The notes under the pieces are model-generated. The model was given only the letters and a program-made list of their open reading frames with translations. It searched no databases and was not told where the DNA came from. A program made the translations under genes and the position numbers. This document shows positions 24,940-37,400 of a stretch of DNA of 64,000 nt, piece after piece. This DNA comes from Istiophorus platypterus. Taxonomy: Eukaryota; Chordata; Actinopteri; Istiophoriformes; Istiophoridae. Position 1 is the stretch's first letter. Every line of letters begins with the position of its first letter. Location of the stretch: NCBI GenBank assembly GCA_016859345.1, contig CM029134.1:13296060-13360059 (forward strand), read 5' to 3'.

Positions 24940-25270
24940 ATGGCATTATAAACGATGGGATGTGAACGACTGGCATGGGCCTTACTCCATGAACGTTCGC
25001 CGGTCTCAATTAGTCAGTGATACTGCATCTGAGTAACAGCTGGCAGCTTCTGTCTGTCTAATCTCTCACTGCAGCTGTGCTGGAAAAGGCAACATGCTAG
25101 CCTAATTAGCCATGCTGTCTCCATGGAAAAATGAAGCCTTGGGGTCCTAGATCAATGTTGCCATCCCTTATTCACTCTCCTCCTCCGCCATGCATAAACA
25201 AAGACGCTCAGCCCCTCCCCCGAAAGCTACAATAAAAAGCCATTGTTGTCACTGAAATGGTTTTATTACC
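24940..25270. promoter_or_regulatory. Candidate conserved non-coding element (developmental enhancer-like)
   Basis: This is among the strongest enhancer-like blocks. It has two CAGCTG E-boxes (25037-25042, 25072-25077), a CTAATTAG homeodomain palindrome (25102-25109), a GC/KLF-type CCCCTCCCCC (25212-25221), a GCATAAACA forkhead-like word near 25192 and a Sox-type CATTGTT (25241-25247). No open frame spans it. The motifs are seen; joint enhancer function and deep conservation are inference. Confidence 0.45.
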
Positions 25271-27109
25271 CTCACTGAGGAACTGTCATCATGTTGTTTC
25301 TCCGTTAGTGCAAAGAGATGTTTAGATATATGGCAAAATTAGACACTTGTGGCTTCCCCTTACTGGCGAACTCGTGTCAATATTCTGCAATGCTACAGAT
25401 GCGATTTTAAGTTCAATGGACTGGATAACATCTTTATCAGGTTCTCCTGCTAATGACTTGTTTACCACACAAACAACGCCAAACACAAACACATACATAA
25501 AGATACACACAGAACCAGCTAAAACAGTATATTTCCATGTCCAACAGCATATTCTTCTTTTTTATTCTCACTGAAATGGAGTAGACAGTGATGGGGAATT
25601 GGGTTTTGCTGCCAGCATTGGCAATCATGGTTTGACACTTATTTGACTAATTTGTACTTAGTGTCTTATATATTGAAGAAGAGAGTAATAAAGCCACGGA
25701 TTTAACCATGTGCTCTGGGTAATAAACAAAAGAGCAACTTGAAATGTACCCTTTTCAGGCAACAATCTGATTTTGCTAATAAGTCTACTTAAAGACTAAA
25801 GCCCAAGTGACCACTATTGATAAAAAAAAGTTGAACTGAAGTCTAACCTCACAGATAAAAAGTAATTATCTGCATACCCCATCTATACACAAATTAAATG
25901 GGTAGCAAAATGGGTGAGAGATGAAAACATTCACACGTTCTATAATTAGGGTAACACACACGATCAGTCTACATGCTTCAGTCTAAGTTGCTAGGAAATA
26001 TATTATTACTTCAGTACCTATACAACAATTATGTTAGACTGCACACAATGTCATCTGCTATCAACACATTTATGGCACATGGATGGCACCTGAAATGCAG
26101 AGTGTCAAATTGTTAAACTCTCATCTTTCCTCCTTATTTAATGAAGGCTTAGGTATCACAGAACGCATGATTGGTTATGAACTCTATGGAGAGAAAATAG
26201 TGAAAATTACTCTTTAACAAGTAATAGTCACAAAGTTTTTTTATACATTGAAAATGTATTCAGTGATGAGGAGTCATTTCCCTGGTTATTTATAGTTTGT
26301 AAATTGAAACATGCACATTCGTTGTGTTTTTCCCCAGAGTCAGTTCAGTTGGAGAAGGCCATTTGGGCGATGTACACAGAGAAAAAAGAACAGATTTCAC
26401 ATTACTTTGCAAGAATCATTGCAAAAATATTATAGCATTTTTTTAATACATAACATGCGGCAATTCAGAACCAACTTGCTGACTCTGAAGCTATTGCCGT
26501 AGGGACTTCAGGAAGTTTTGCTTCCTTAAACAGCTTTCAGGCAGTTTTGTTTGATGTGGAGATGCATAGTGTCATTGCTACGACCCCTGTTTGCTGCAGC
26601 ACCACCCCCCTCCTCCACCCCTGCTCAGCAGGGCCTAGCGTGGGTCACAAACCTGTAATAAACAGGAGGGGCCTAGACTCGATTTGGGAAAAATGGGCAC
26701 TTTCCGCAGCATCTGAAAACGTCTAGAGTAATGCACTAAATTATTGGGGTCAGTGACTCCACCCGCTCTGTTGATTTGTCTGTGGACACAGAAGGTTCAC
26801 ACTGACATTGAAGGACATTTTTCCTCCACCAAGGATTGTAAATTAAGAGACATTCCTGCCCTAGAGCAGCTTACGTGAGACATGACTGAGGTGTTCTACC
26901 ATAGAACACCCTTGTTGATGCAAAACAAACAAGCGCAACCCTGTGAGGGTTTAAGGTTAAAAAGGTAGTGTTACTAAAGAGATCTAAGACAGGTGTGTCA
27001 TTTCGATGTAAATAATAGCAAAGGATTTGCTAAGTGTTCAGTCAGACAAGCTATAGAGTATATCTGTCATTTAACATACACACAGACAAAGCACCAGGAG
27101 TGTATTTTT
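25271..27109. other. Non-coding stretch, nothing recognised
   Basis: Overlapping open frames on both strands at 25322-25628 arise in a CACA/TACATA-rich patch. A C-rich patch lies near 26600. No element or gene recognised. Confidence 0.6.
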
Positions 27110-27370
27110 AAACATCCGGCATCCATAGAGTTTCACAATTGCAGCTAATCAGCCTAATGAGCCAAAGATTGCGGCAGTAATCAGGCGTCATTAGGTTTAT
27201 GAGTATTTATTATCTGTGGCATGGAAATAATAAAGAAGAGCACCTCATGTTGATGGCACACAAAGGAGTGAAGCCCTGCAATCTGTTTATTAATGGAGCT
27301 CTGTCACCTGGCCACCACAACTCAACAGGCCAGGTCATCCATCAATACTGGGCTCTGACACAGAGAAGAT
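27110..27370. promoter_or_regulatory. Candidate conserved non-coding element
   Basis: Complex sequence with clustered homeodomain-type words: GCTAATCAGCCTAATGAG (27144-27161), CATTAGG near 27190, and TTTATTAATGG near 27287. A CACCTGG E-box lies near 27306. It lacks homopolymers and open frames. The interpretation is inferred from motif density. Confidence 0.4.
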
Positions 27371-27901
27371 AGATGTACTTCCCTGTTCTGACCTGAATGT
27401 TAGACATTTCAAAGCTGGCCACACACGGTTCAGGGTATCATGTACTATGGGTGGCCCCAGGCAAAGCCTTCCCCCTTGTTTCTGTCTGTGTGCACGCGGG
27501 TGCGTCTACATCATGTGGCAAAGAAACACAGCATATGCAAGTGTGGAGAGTCGATTTGTTTGCCTTCGGTTCCAACCGTGCTTCATCTCGTTTGCCTGTG
27601 AGCAATGTTTCACACTGGTTCCAGCCAGTTTGGGTGACTAGGGATGAAGCCTCCATGCGGATCTCCTCCATGTTTTCTCCCTCTTATTTTAGCTGCTTGC
27701 AAGTGATGTCATGCTTGTTAGGAATCAAATTACATACACACTCAAACAGGCCACCCAGTCCATCTTGGTTGCTTTCTGTTTAAAAAAAGCATTTTTACAT
27801 TTTCAGGTTAAAATTGGATTTAGAGCTGTAATTTTTCCCCCAAATGCTTTTATCGTGTTTTTCTGAAAATATTGGAAAAATCTGAGAGTGTGAGGAAAGG
27901 G
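27371..27901. other. Non-coding stretch with a chance long frame
   Basis: A 128-codon plus frame (27397-27783) overlaps frames in two other registers, 27447-27641 plus and 27438-27671 minus. None resembles a known protein, and the simultaneous openness of several frames reflects locally higher GC. Confidence 0.55.
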
Positions 27902-27936
<35 letters not shown>

Positions 27937-27970
27937 AGTGAGAGACGGAGAGAGAAAGAGAGAGAGAGAG
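27902..27970. repeat. (GT)n and (GA)n compound microsatellite
   Basis: About 16 GT units pass into imperfect GAGA with interruptions. On the minus strand this generates His/Thr- and Ser/Leu-repeat frames that are not genes. Confidence 0.95.
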
Positions 27971-29294
27971 CTTTGGACAGTGTGTAGAAAAAGCTGCATT
28001 CATACAACTTGTCTTTGTGCGTGAAATACAACAGGCCCCTTGCTTTTATCATCGGATTTCTCATGGGACAGAAACACCCGGAAAGTGTTTTATCTGTGCC
28101 TGTTATGTGCATTAATGCACTACGTTGATTAGTGTCCTTTGCATGTTCTCAACCAAAAGAGAAGCTTATAGGGTCAAGCCCATTCAGGGAAACATGATCA
28201 TTGCACTTCATATAGTTGTTGTTTCCATATTCCATGTCTCTTGAATGGAGCACTCTTATCAAAGAGAGATAGTATGTGAGAGGTTGAGAGTCATTTTACT
28301 ACAGAGAACACATCACAGAACGAAAAATAAAGAAAAGAGTCTGCCTTTGTGGGAGCTTGCTATTCAGACTGCAATTTAATAATACTACTATGAAACACAG
28401 AATTTTACTTTTGGTTAAAATACAAGTTGTAAAGCAGTTTTTCAACCCACCAAATCAGTGTTTGTGGGCAAAGCAATCCTGCTCCAGTAGCCAAAGATCC
28501 AGCACGCCGTATCTGAAAACAGACTTATATTAGCCGAGAGCTATTTCACAGGGACAGCCAAGCAGAAAAATAATTCAAAGGTTTGCTTATCAAGACACCT
28601 GGTGTGAAAGTTCAACAAATGATTATTCCTGAGTCAATGTTAACATATGTGGTCTGAAATGGGAATGGATGTCAGGGAGAGATTCTTATTCAGTGAATTA
28701 ATTGTTATCTGAATCAGTTGGGGAGGATGGGAGTTGGAGGCCACTGGTGCTGCAGCGATTGCCCCACAGGACCATCATATGTGACAACACAAACAGAATC
28801 AGTCTGGGGTGGGGATGATTGGTGAAAACTATTCCCTCCTTGGTTTGCCACATCTGAGATAATTGTATCACTTTATACACACACAGTTTTAAATATAAAT
28901 AAAAGTGTCGAACTTAACAGTTTCATTGGGAAGGAAAATGGAAAATGGGTCCGTCTTTGCGTCTTTGCGTCTTTGCGTATTCCACTGAGCCAGTTCATTC
29001 TGACATGCTGGGTGAGTGTGTATTTTTGTATCAAGACAGAAGATAGCTCCTTTACAGTGCTTGCCCAGTCTATTAGGGGAGCTGTGTCATTGCAAGTTTT
29101 CTAATTTCCATTTCATTAATCTATTCATCACAAAGAAAAATGCATGAATCCCTTGCCAATAAGTTGTTCTGTTAAATGTTTCAAAATTGCTGCTGTTACA
29201 TGTGCAGCAAAAACCAATGTCACACTGAGATATTAAACACTGTGCAGTGTGTTGGATTAGGTCAGTTCCACGTTTCAGCCATAATAGCACCATA
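27971..29294. other. Non-coding stretch, nothing recognised
   Basis: Apart from the small 8-bp tandem repeat at 28953-28978, no feature is recognised. Open frames are short. Confidence 0.6.
28953..28978 (+). repeat. 8-bp tandem repeat, about 3 copies
   Basis: The unit GTCTTTGC occurs three times head to tail without a mismatch, followed by a partial copy. The perfect identity suggests recent expansion, so it may be polymorphic. Confidence 0.9.
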
Positions 29295-29745
29295 ACTCCA
29301 TGGATGGCAATGCCAGTGATTCGGTCTTCTCACCACTTTGGTTCAAACTGAAATATCTCAACAACAGTTGGATGAGTTGCCACGAAATTTTGCATAAACA
29401 TTTGTGTTGCACAGGGGATGAATCCTAAATATTTTCGGAATCTTCTGATCTTTTCATTAGCGCCAGCATGAGGTTGACATTTTTGTTTTTTTTATGAAAC
29501 ATATTTACAGCTATTTCATGGATGCTGTGAAATTCGGGTTTGTTTAGCAATAACTATAGAATGTTAACATGCTAGCGAGCTCAACTTGAATGGCGACCAT
29601 GGATACCTGCTAAACATAAAAATGCTAGGATTGTCACAGTGAACATGTTAGCATGCTGATGTGAGCATTTTGCTCAAACCACCACTGTGCTTGAGTACAA
29701 CCTTTCATAATGCTTCCAGTGGGTAGGTACTGTAGACTTTCAGAC
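29295..29745 (+). mobile_element. Common spiny-rayed fish interspersed repeat, degenerate copy
   Basis: I recognise the wording of a very abundant acanthomorph repeat: TGGCAATGCCAGT, then CTGAAATATCTCAACAAC, then TGGATGAGTTGCCACGAAAT, GGATGAATCCTAA, AGCGCCAGCATGAGGTTGAC, and towards the 3' end GTTAGCATGCTGATG, CACTGTGCTTGAGTACA and CTGTAGACT. The middle carries T-rich insertions. It has no coding capacity. Identification rests on memory of the consensus, and the exact family name is not certain to me. Confidence 0.8.
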
Positions 29746-32700
29746 TGATTCTTCAATAACTTTGATAATTTCCTTTTACTCTTTGGTCACAGGTGTAAAT
29801 ATAACCTATTTATACTGTTATAAAGCAAAGGCAATTTTTTTTTCCCATTGTCTCCAAAAAACTGGGCCTTTTCAATTTACATGCTGTAACAGAAAATTAA
29901 ACACAACACTTAATGTGATTTTACTGAGATTTTAGAAGATAATCATAATTCACAATATCTCATTGTGAGATCCTATAATGCAAACAACAGTGCGGTCACA
30001 GTCAAATGTCAGAAATGTTTTCTGAATTGAATCCACCAACAGCAAACATGTGCATTTCAGGTGAAGAGAAGAGGAGGAGGTGAGAAACAGGATGAAGGAC
30101 CCTGAGTCTGATGATGATAAATGTCACACTTTGAATCATATGTTTTTACTAAAATTATCTGACAGACCAAAGGAAGATTTATGAGTCTGTGGAATATTTG
30201 TATTTTTTTCTTCTGCTCTGCCATGGATGTGCCCTGGCACAGTCAGCACCAATTCAAACACAGCTGGCCTGCTCAGGGAAATTCATCTACCTTCATTAGC
30301 AATGCCAAAGTGACTCTGAAGATGCAATTCATTAATCCTCAGCAGTGAACAGTGTTCTTCATATTGTTATGGAAAATCAATGTGATTGAGCTGGAGGGCT
30401 GCCAGCATGGGTTTCTTTTGAGGAGCCATGGAACACAGCTCTAATTTATGCGGGCGGCATCACCATATCAAGGAAAAAAAAATCCCACAACACATCAGAC
30501 AGTGTTAGCCTTACTTAACCACAGGGTCAGCGTCATCACAGAACAACAGTGTATTTGCAGTGCAGGTGGGTATCTGACAAAGTGTGAATGAGGATGATAG
30601 ATGATATTGCAGCACTTTGCTTTATCCTGCAGTTTGCACTTTCTTGAATCTACAGGTCTTCAGCTCACCCACACACTGTAAATGATTGAAAGCTACAAGC
30701 CACGGATGCCGGTAAACTGATGATGCTGTTGCTTACCTTTCACTCATTTCAACATTTTAAATATAAAAGCATAATAATAAAATTGTCACTCCTTGCTGTT
30801 TCTGGTTTACCATTTATGTGTGTATATATGGCATATGATCAATGGGGCCAATTTACCTTGCATAATTGATGGGCACAGACACTAAAGGCAAAGTGACCAA
30901 AGAAACAGAAAACATCACCATGTCAACTTGACAGGTTTGGGGATATAAACCTGTATATATAACCTAACCAAATAAAACTCATAAGTTGTGGGAGGCTTAC
31001 ATAGCGCAGGACTGTCATCAAAGATCATGGTCTCTATCCAGAGTCTGGTCAGCACTTAATAAACATGTGTCTTAAGTCACTGTAAACTTTTTTTTCTGTA
31101 TTAAACCAGACCACAATCTTTCTCTAAAATTAACCAAATGCTATGTGGGCCTTAATATAACCATTGAGAATTTTAATAATGCTGTAGTAAAAATGGATAT
31201 TGCACTACAATATTGGATATTTTGTTGGAAAACTAATTTTACTGATATGTCTAATATCAGCATATTTGTGACTTGCAAAATATGTGAATTAACAAGAGAT
31301 CCTCATTATGTTAATGGAAATGTAATCTGATTGCAATATAGTCCAAAATTTATTTGCTGTTGCGGTTTAGTTGCATAGAAACATCATTTTTAGGAGACAG
31401 GGTCGGTAGTAGCCCACACTATAAAGATGAGGAGTCAGGAATTGCAGGTACTTATCTGGAGGTTAACATTGATTGAACTGCAATTCTAAAACTGCTATTT
31501 GATAGTGAAATATACAAAAGCCAAATTTACAAATTTCGAAATGTCAAGAGCTCAGAGAGCCCATGGGTATTCTTGAGCTATGCCTTAGGAGTCTGGAAGA
31601 CATTATTTTCAGATTCTGTTGCCATTCCAAGATTATGTCGAGGACCATTTGAAGTACTTTCAGGGCCTTGAACACTCCCCAGAATATGTTACATGGTAAC
31701 TGATGCTGACTAGATAATATTGCATGGTTTTGCATGGTTTGAATTTTGACATTCAGAGCAACATGTAGCACTTACATACAACAGCTGTCTTTCCCTTTCA
31801 AAGAAATTCTGGATAAAAAGGATCCATTACTGGAGAAGAATATTCTCAGGTTCATAAGAACATTTGTGCTAAATGTGAGAGAGAAAGGGATTCCTGTTGG
31901 TGGGAGAGAATAGTGAACAGAGACAGTGATATGTCTTAAAATTAGAAAATTCACGAGTCTTCAGAGTTGTTATCCATAAATTGTTCATGATCAATATGTC
32001 ATTTTTATATTGGGTCTATTGTAATGTGAAATACAACAACTTGTCCTGTTTACAATGGCTGGAAAGTGGTGGTTAGCTAATAGCAATGTTTATAACCTTG
32101 TCGAGTTGCACCTGTCCTGCCTGACAGTGCCAATAAAGTGTGTCCCAAGCCAGAGCCAGCTCACTGGCAGTGATGAGTTTCACACTGTTTTTGTATCCTC
32201 ACACATCAAAATCGTCACTGTGAGCCCAATAGTGTCGCACTACAGATACTGTCATATCTTTCACATTTTTGCAATGGCCGACTGAAATAAAAAGACAGGC
32301 TCCAACACACCTTCCACAACAAGAGTCCAGTTTTTCTTTAATTCTAATATCAGTTGTTCCTCAACTCTGCAATATGCCTAAGCTTGAACAATGGCTCCCA
32401 GAGCCTGCCAAAATTCCAATATAATGTGAAAAGCAGAAATGATGTTTAAGTGGTGATAAAAAAGACACATAGTGTAAAATTTGCAGGAATTAAAAAGCGA
32501 TTAATTAAAGACGCTATTTTTCCAACCTGTTTCCTGTAAAATGAAATGAAAAAAATCTATTTTGATGCCACAAAATCTTAGTGATTTAATTTTTTCTGCC
32601 CATAAATAAGGCAGTAGCTAAATGTAATCATATGGAGAAAAAAGTTACACAGACTAACGGCAGCACTTAGATCGTCTAACAAAGACTATGCAAGTATAGA

Positions 32701-33139
32701 GTATGTTACTTAATTACTTCGGCTAGATAGCTTTCAAACTTTCAGCCCTTTTTTCTCAGCTCCACAGATTCTGTAGTTTCTGCTGTCCGCATTTGCAGGA
32801 CAAGTATAGGAAATGGACATATACATTTGGGTTGCACCTGACCCATGACTGAGTACTATAACTTTGAGACACTTTGCACTCACAGTTTCCCTTCTAGCCT
32901 CCGGCTGTGAGCTCTGATAAAGTTTGTGTCAAACACAGCCATGTAGGCCACTGTATTTCAATTGAATAGATGGTTAGTTAGCCATCATTTTTGGTAGCTT
33001 GTGTGAGGCTACAAGCACAGTTAACACATCTATTAAACTTATCTCTGCAACCATACCTTCATGTCTTAGATAAATTTATAACCACTTAAAAATAAAATAA
33101 CTTCTTTGGCATTCGGGATTTTCAACTTATTAAGCACCA
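29746..33139. other. Long non-coding stretch, nothing recognised
   Basis: AT-rich with a small TGCATGGTTT tandem duplication near 31724-31741. Short open frames on both strands lack domains. No element boundary recognised. Confidence 0.6.
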
Positions 33140-33545
33140 AAGGATGTCAGCCGTTGCCCTGTTGGCATCGTATCACTGGGCTACTTGTGTATGTTTAATT
33201 AGTGTTGAGAACTGACAGGCCCGCTGCTCCAAGTTCCTTGATGTTTGCTGGTTGCCTTTGGCACCACTGACCACATAATCATTGCTGGGCACATCAGGGA
33301 CAGGGCTTGATTTTCAAAGCCTTTCGCTCCACTGATTCACTGTGCATCCATGAGATTGATCACAGTGGTTTATCTGTGGCAACATGTGCTTCATCCCTTC
33401 AGATTTGGGAGGTGGTTGCCTGAAGGGGTTGTGTCCTTGCTCCAGCTCTGGCTGAGGCACCACATGAGCAGAGAGAGGGGGGAGGTTCACTATGGCAGCA
33501 ATACAGCCATGGCCCATCAGAAGTTGCCTGTGGCCCCCTTGTGAT
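33140..33545. promoter_or_regulatory. Candidate conserved non-coding element
   Basis: A roughly 400-bp block of complex, moderately GC-rich sequence in an AT-rich setting. Overlapping frames on opposite strands (33350-33544 plus, 33314-33517 minus) stay open, so it could alternatively hold an exon, though neither translation is recognisable. It ends abruptly at a GA-rich tract (33555-33620). Confidence 0.3.
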
Positions 33546-36199
33546 TAAAGCAGTGAGAAGCAGAAAGAGGGATAGAGAGAGAGGAAGAATGGAAGAGACA
33601 GAGGGAGGAAAAGAGAAAAAATAAAGATACCATCAACTGTTGCTTAAAAAAGGACAGATAAGTGTGGCCCAACATTCATTAGGTCCTCAACTCAATTAAA
33701 CCCAAATTATTTCTTATCTACCCCCCCTCGGTAAACTGTCAGCATATCAAAAGATTGAAACATTGCTGGAAGCCTGATGGCAAAATAATATTATAAAGTG
33801 TATGAAGGAAAAAAAATTACTTTCTGTAAACAAGGATGTGTTTGGGTGCATAAATTCATAATATTTCTCTCACATTTAAGAAGCGAACAGGAGAAAGCAT
33901 CTCCACAGTGATTACAAAGCAGGAGTGGAATTTAAATAGATGAGAATAAATGTAGTGGTACTAAATCAAAGCAGGAGGTAGTTGCTACTGTTTTTGGTAT
34001 TCAGAAGATGGTGCTATTTGTTTGAGTATGCATTGTATTCATGAATCTGTTTATTTGCTCCCTGTGGCTTTCACAGCTGCCCTCTGCAGAAAGATTGTGT
34101 TTTATCAACACTCCTTGACACAGCCAGGAGTCCATGTTACAAACATATGCACATTCTATATTAATTTGTTGCCGTTTCCAGTGGAAAAAAAAGAAAAACA
34201 AAACAACAACATAACGTATGTTGATATCAGTTCAACTGAGTTTATATTGAAGAGACTTCTATTACTACATCCACCAACACTACAACCACTACGAATCCTG
34301 GTTTGTTTGTTTTTTTTAAAATATATTTATTTCAGCTGCTGTTATTTTAAGCCTTGTTTTGCGAAATTCATATTGTCTAATTAAGAAAGACTTGATCGCA
34401 TTTCCCTTTAATTTAAACAGTGGGAATATAAACAGCATTGGAATTAATGATGTGTTCTGTGACATAAAAAGTTAAAAACAAAGCACCTGCAACTGGGACC
34501 AATCATGCAGTAAAAATATGAGTGAAATCTTAAAGTGAAATAAAAAAATGTAATTAGAGTGGGGTAGCTGAAATGTTTAAATTGATTGGCTGTGTGATCT
34601 TGTCTTGTTCTTTTGCCTGACTGCAGCACTTTGCACCAGTTGCAGACAGGAGAGGGACTTTTGACTGAGGCAAGAGAGGAAAGAGTTGGGGTAATTTACA
34701 CTAATTTGAGCAAACTCAAATCTCAGAGCCTATTCCACAGGAGACCTCAAGAACACTTTCACACGGTCAAAAAACTGTGGTAGTGTAGCCAGAAGAACAA
34801 GATCATTATTTCCATTGCACTTGTTCCATATACTAAAAGCCACAGACAAGCACAGAGGGAAGGGAATTGGCATTGATTTTTCCTTAGAAATTGATTTTTC
34901 TCTTCACTGACAACAGTGTGAAGGCTTCAAAAATATATCAACAGGAGTGAATATGAGCAGCAGTAGTTCATGAAGTGCTTATGCCAACATCTAAACCTTT
35001 CATCTGGTCAAATGGGGCAAAATAAGGTGGTACGCACCACCCTTTTTAAAAATGTGAACACCCCAAGTTTGCAAATGAAGAATAAAAATATGAAATGGCT
35101 ATTAAATCAATTTCTTTACTTTGCCAGAAAATACTAAACTTAAAATAAAAACCCCCATTATAATGCTCAAATATTGTTAAAAATACAAAACAAAATACCT
35201 TTAGGTAAACACATTTTGCACTTCAGATTAATTATAAATGAAGATATTTTCATACTGTTACAATAGGGCTTGATGTCAATTTAGAACATAAGCTTTGGAA
35301 AAAAGTCGACTTAAAGGTGGACATTTCTGTGATTTACACTCAGTTTTCTAGAGCAGCCATTTTGCAGCAACATTCAGCAATCACACAGAGATTAATTCTT
35401 TAAAAGGCAGACATAATCATTTTTCCATCAATCATAACCTTGCTAGACTAGAATGTAAAACAGTGACCAGCTGTGTAATGGGGCCTTTGTTTTAAGTAGA
35501 AATTATTTCATGATTTCCCTGCCTTGACATGAGGCTCTCCCAGGAAAAGAAAGAAAAATTTCAAATGGAGATTAACATTAATATTAACCGAAGTAATTCG
35601 GTATAATTTAAGATCTGCATCTGCTTTACAGTGAAAGCTGATAGATTCACTTCGTGGCAAGGCTTTATCTGTGCAGGAGCTAAAGGTAGTATGGAGTTAA
35701 ACAATGTCAGAACATGGCAATCTCCACACCTGTGCACTACTCATGGTTTCTTCCTACTACGCTGTGCAAAACATTACACAGAAAACTTGAAACAACACAT
35801 CAGTGCTCTCTCTTCTATCCATATATATATTTGAACTGGATAAACATTCACAAAGCAGACATAGAAGGCAGCAATAGACAGTTGTAAATTACAACATTTC
35901 ACTGAAAAAAAAAAAAGATTACGTCAAAAATGCAAGAATATCAGGGTGGGGACTTTCTCCCTTAAATAAAAACCTTCCCTAAAGCCTGACACATCCAGCT
36001 CTATCGGTATTTACACTCGCACATTAACTGAACATGAAGCCCCAAGCTCTCTTGATCCCCTCACACTCACTTATATACACACTTCCTCCGCCTGCTTTCT
36101 TCCTGCATACGATTATCTCTTGAATGCATTTTTAATGCTAGGGTGTCAATACAGAAATTGTTAGTATGTTAAACTATGGCAGAGGGCATCTAGAGTTCA
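33546..36199. other. Non-coding stretch, nothing recognised
   Basis: Begins with a GA-rich tract. It holds a small perfect hairpin, GGTGGTACGCACCACC, at 35026-35041. A 120-codon plus frame (34022-34384) is low-complexity and not protein-like. Confidence 0.6.
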
Positions 36200-36760
36200 C
36201 ATCTCATACATTATCACTTAGTTTATAGGTCAGCTGACTCTGTTTGACAGTGATTAGTATGGCCTCTCTCCTTGCTGTGGCAGCCTCAATTTCTTTGTAT
36301 AAGGTCGTGTAAATGGGCACCATATTAATGTAATTATACAAAAACCATCGGGTGCAAAAGCTGTCCAGATCTGACATATCCCATTCAATTAGAGGGTACA
36401 CTGATGTAACTGATGTACTCGCTTCCCAGGAAGTGACACATTCGGCAACAGATTTCATTGCTGTGGGCCAATTTGATACACTTCCAATTTGCAGCAGAGA
36501 ACATGTATAGAGTGACGTGATGCAAAAAAATCCAGCGTGGTTCTGAGAAAGCGCAGGATTAGTGGGTTTTTCTCTGCCTCTGTTCTTAATATATCCATCA
36601 GTGTGTAGGGGATGTAATTATTCCTGAAAGGTGGAACAAGGAAGTGGCTTTTACGCTTGCAGAAAGCATTCCTCGGAATGATGACCGAAAGGAAGTGAGA
36701 TCAGAAGCAATTAACTACCGAGCGAGGAAAAGTCACAGGGCTCTAAATCTTATTGTTACA
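36200..36760. promoter_or_regulatory. Candidate conserved non-coding element
   Basis: Complex sequence including the 10-bp palindrome GTCAGCTGAC at 36229-36238, which encloses an E-box, and several ATTAAT/TAATTA words between 36323 and 36340. The minus frame 36204-36458 is open for 84 codons but unrecognised. Enhancer-like character is inferred. Confidence 0.35.
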
Positions 36761-37059
36761 CAGCACTTAGGTCTGTGTTGTTGTTAATTACTAAAGTAGC
36801 TCACATGAAAATCAGCATTTTCTTATTAAATACGCCTTTTGTTTGTCACACTGGTGTACTTCACAAATGGGAAGTGTGGAGCAAATTTCACACCATTGTT
36901 TTTTTCTTATCCACGGCTTCACAAATAGTCGAGCTGAGAAAAACTTTTGATACCACTGTTGTTTTCTTGATATGGCGGATACTGATTTAAACTGTCTGAA
37001 AGTTCATCATCCTAACCTCGCAAATGAAACTTTTCAGGACTGCTGGAGTAGCCCTGATA

Positions 37060-37400
37060 CCCTCTGTGGTTTAGACTGACAAGCGTTAAATAGCTTGGCG
37101 GCGGGTCCTATATGCTCTATTATCACAAGAGGACATATCGACTGTTCCTGTTTAATGCATCAAGACTCCTCCTGTAGCGCCCTGTCTCTGGCCTTCATCT
37201 ATGATTCATTTTTATTACCCATCATTCCTGGGACACGGGCCCCCTGAGGCTTCTACATGGCATGTGGGGCGGAGCGGAAGTTAGCTGACACCTAATCTGC
37301 TCAATGATAGACCATTGTTATTTATTGGATCTCTCAGTGAATCCTGATTCGTTGACGGATGGGGGCCAGGAGGAAATCAGGCATTCAGTTTACATAGACA
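37060..37400. promoter_or_regulatory. Candidate conserved non-coding element
   Basis: A block richer in CpG and mixed words than its surroundings. It contains CTAATCTG (TAATC, Otx/K50 homeodomain type, 37293-37297), CATTGTT (Sox type, 37313-37319) and a GGGGCGGAGC GC-box near 37266. No open frame spans it. The co-occurrence of Otx- and Sox-type words is seen; activity is inferred. Confidence 0.4.

Noticed and set aside
27397..27783. 128-codon plus frame with two overlapping frames in other registers
   Set aside because: Several registers open at once indicates local base composition rather than selection for one protein.
35026..35041. GGTGGT-ACGC-ACCACC mini-hairpin
   Set aside because: Only a 6-bp stem; hairpins this small are common by chance and no RNA-gene context is present.
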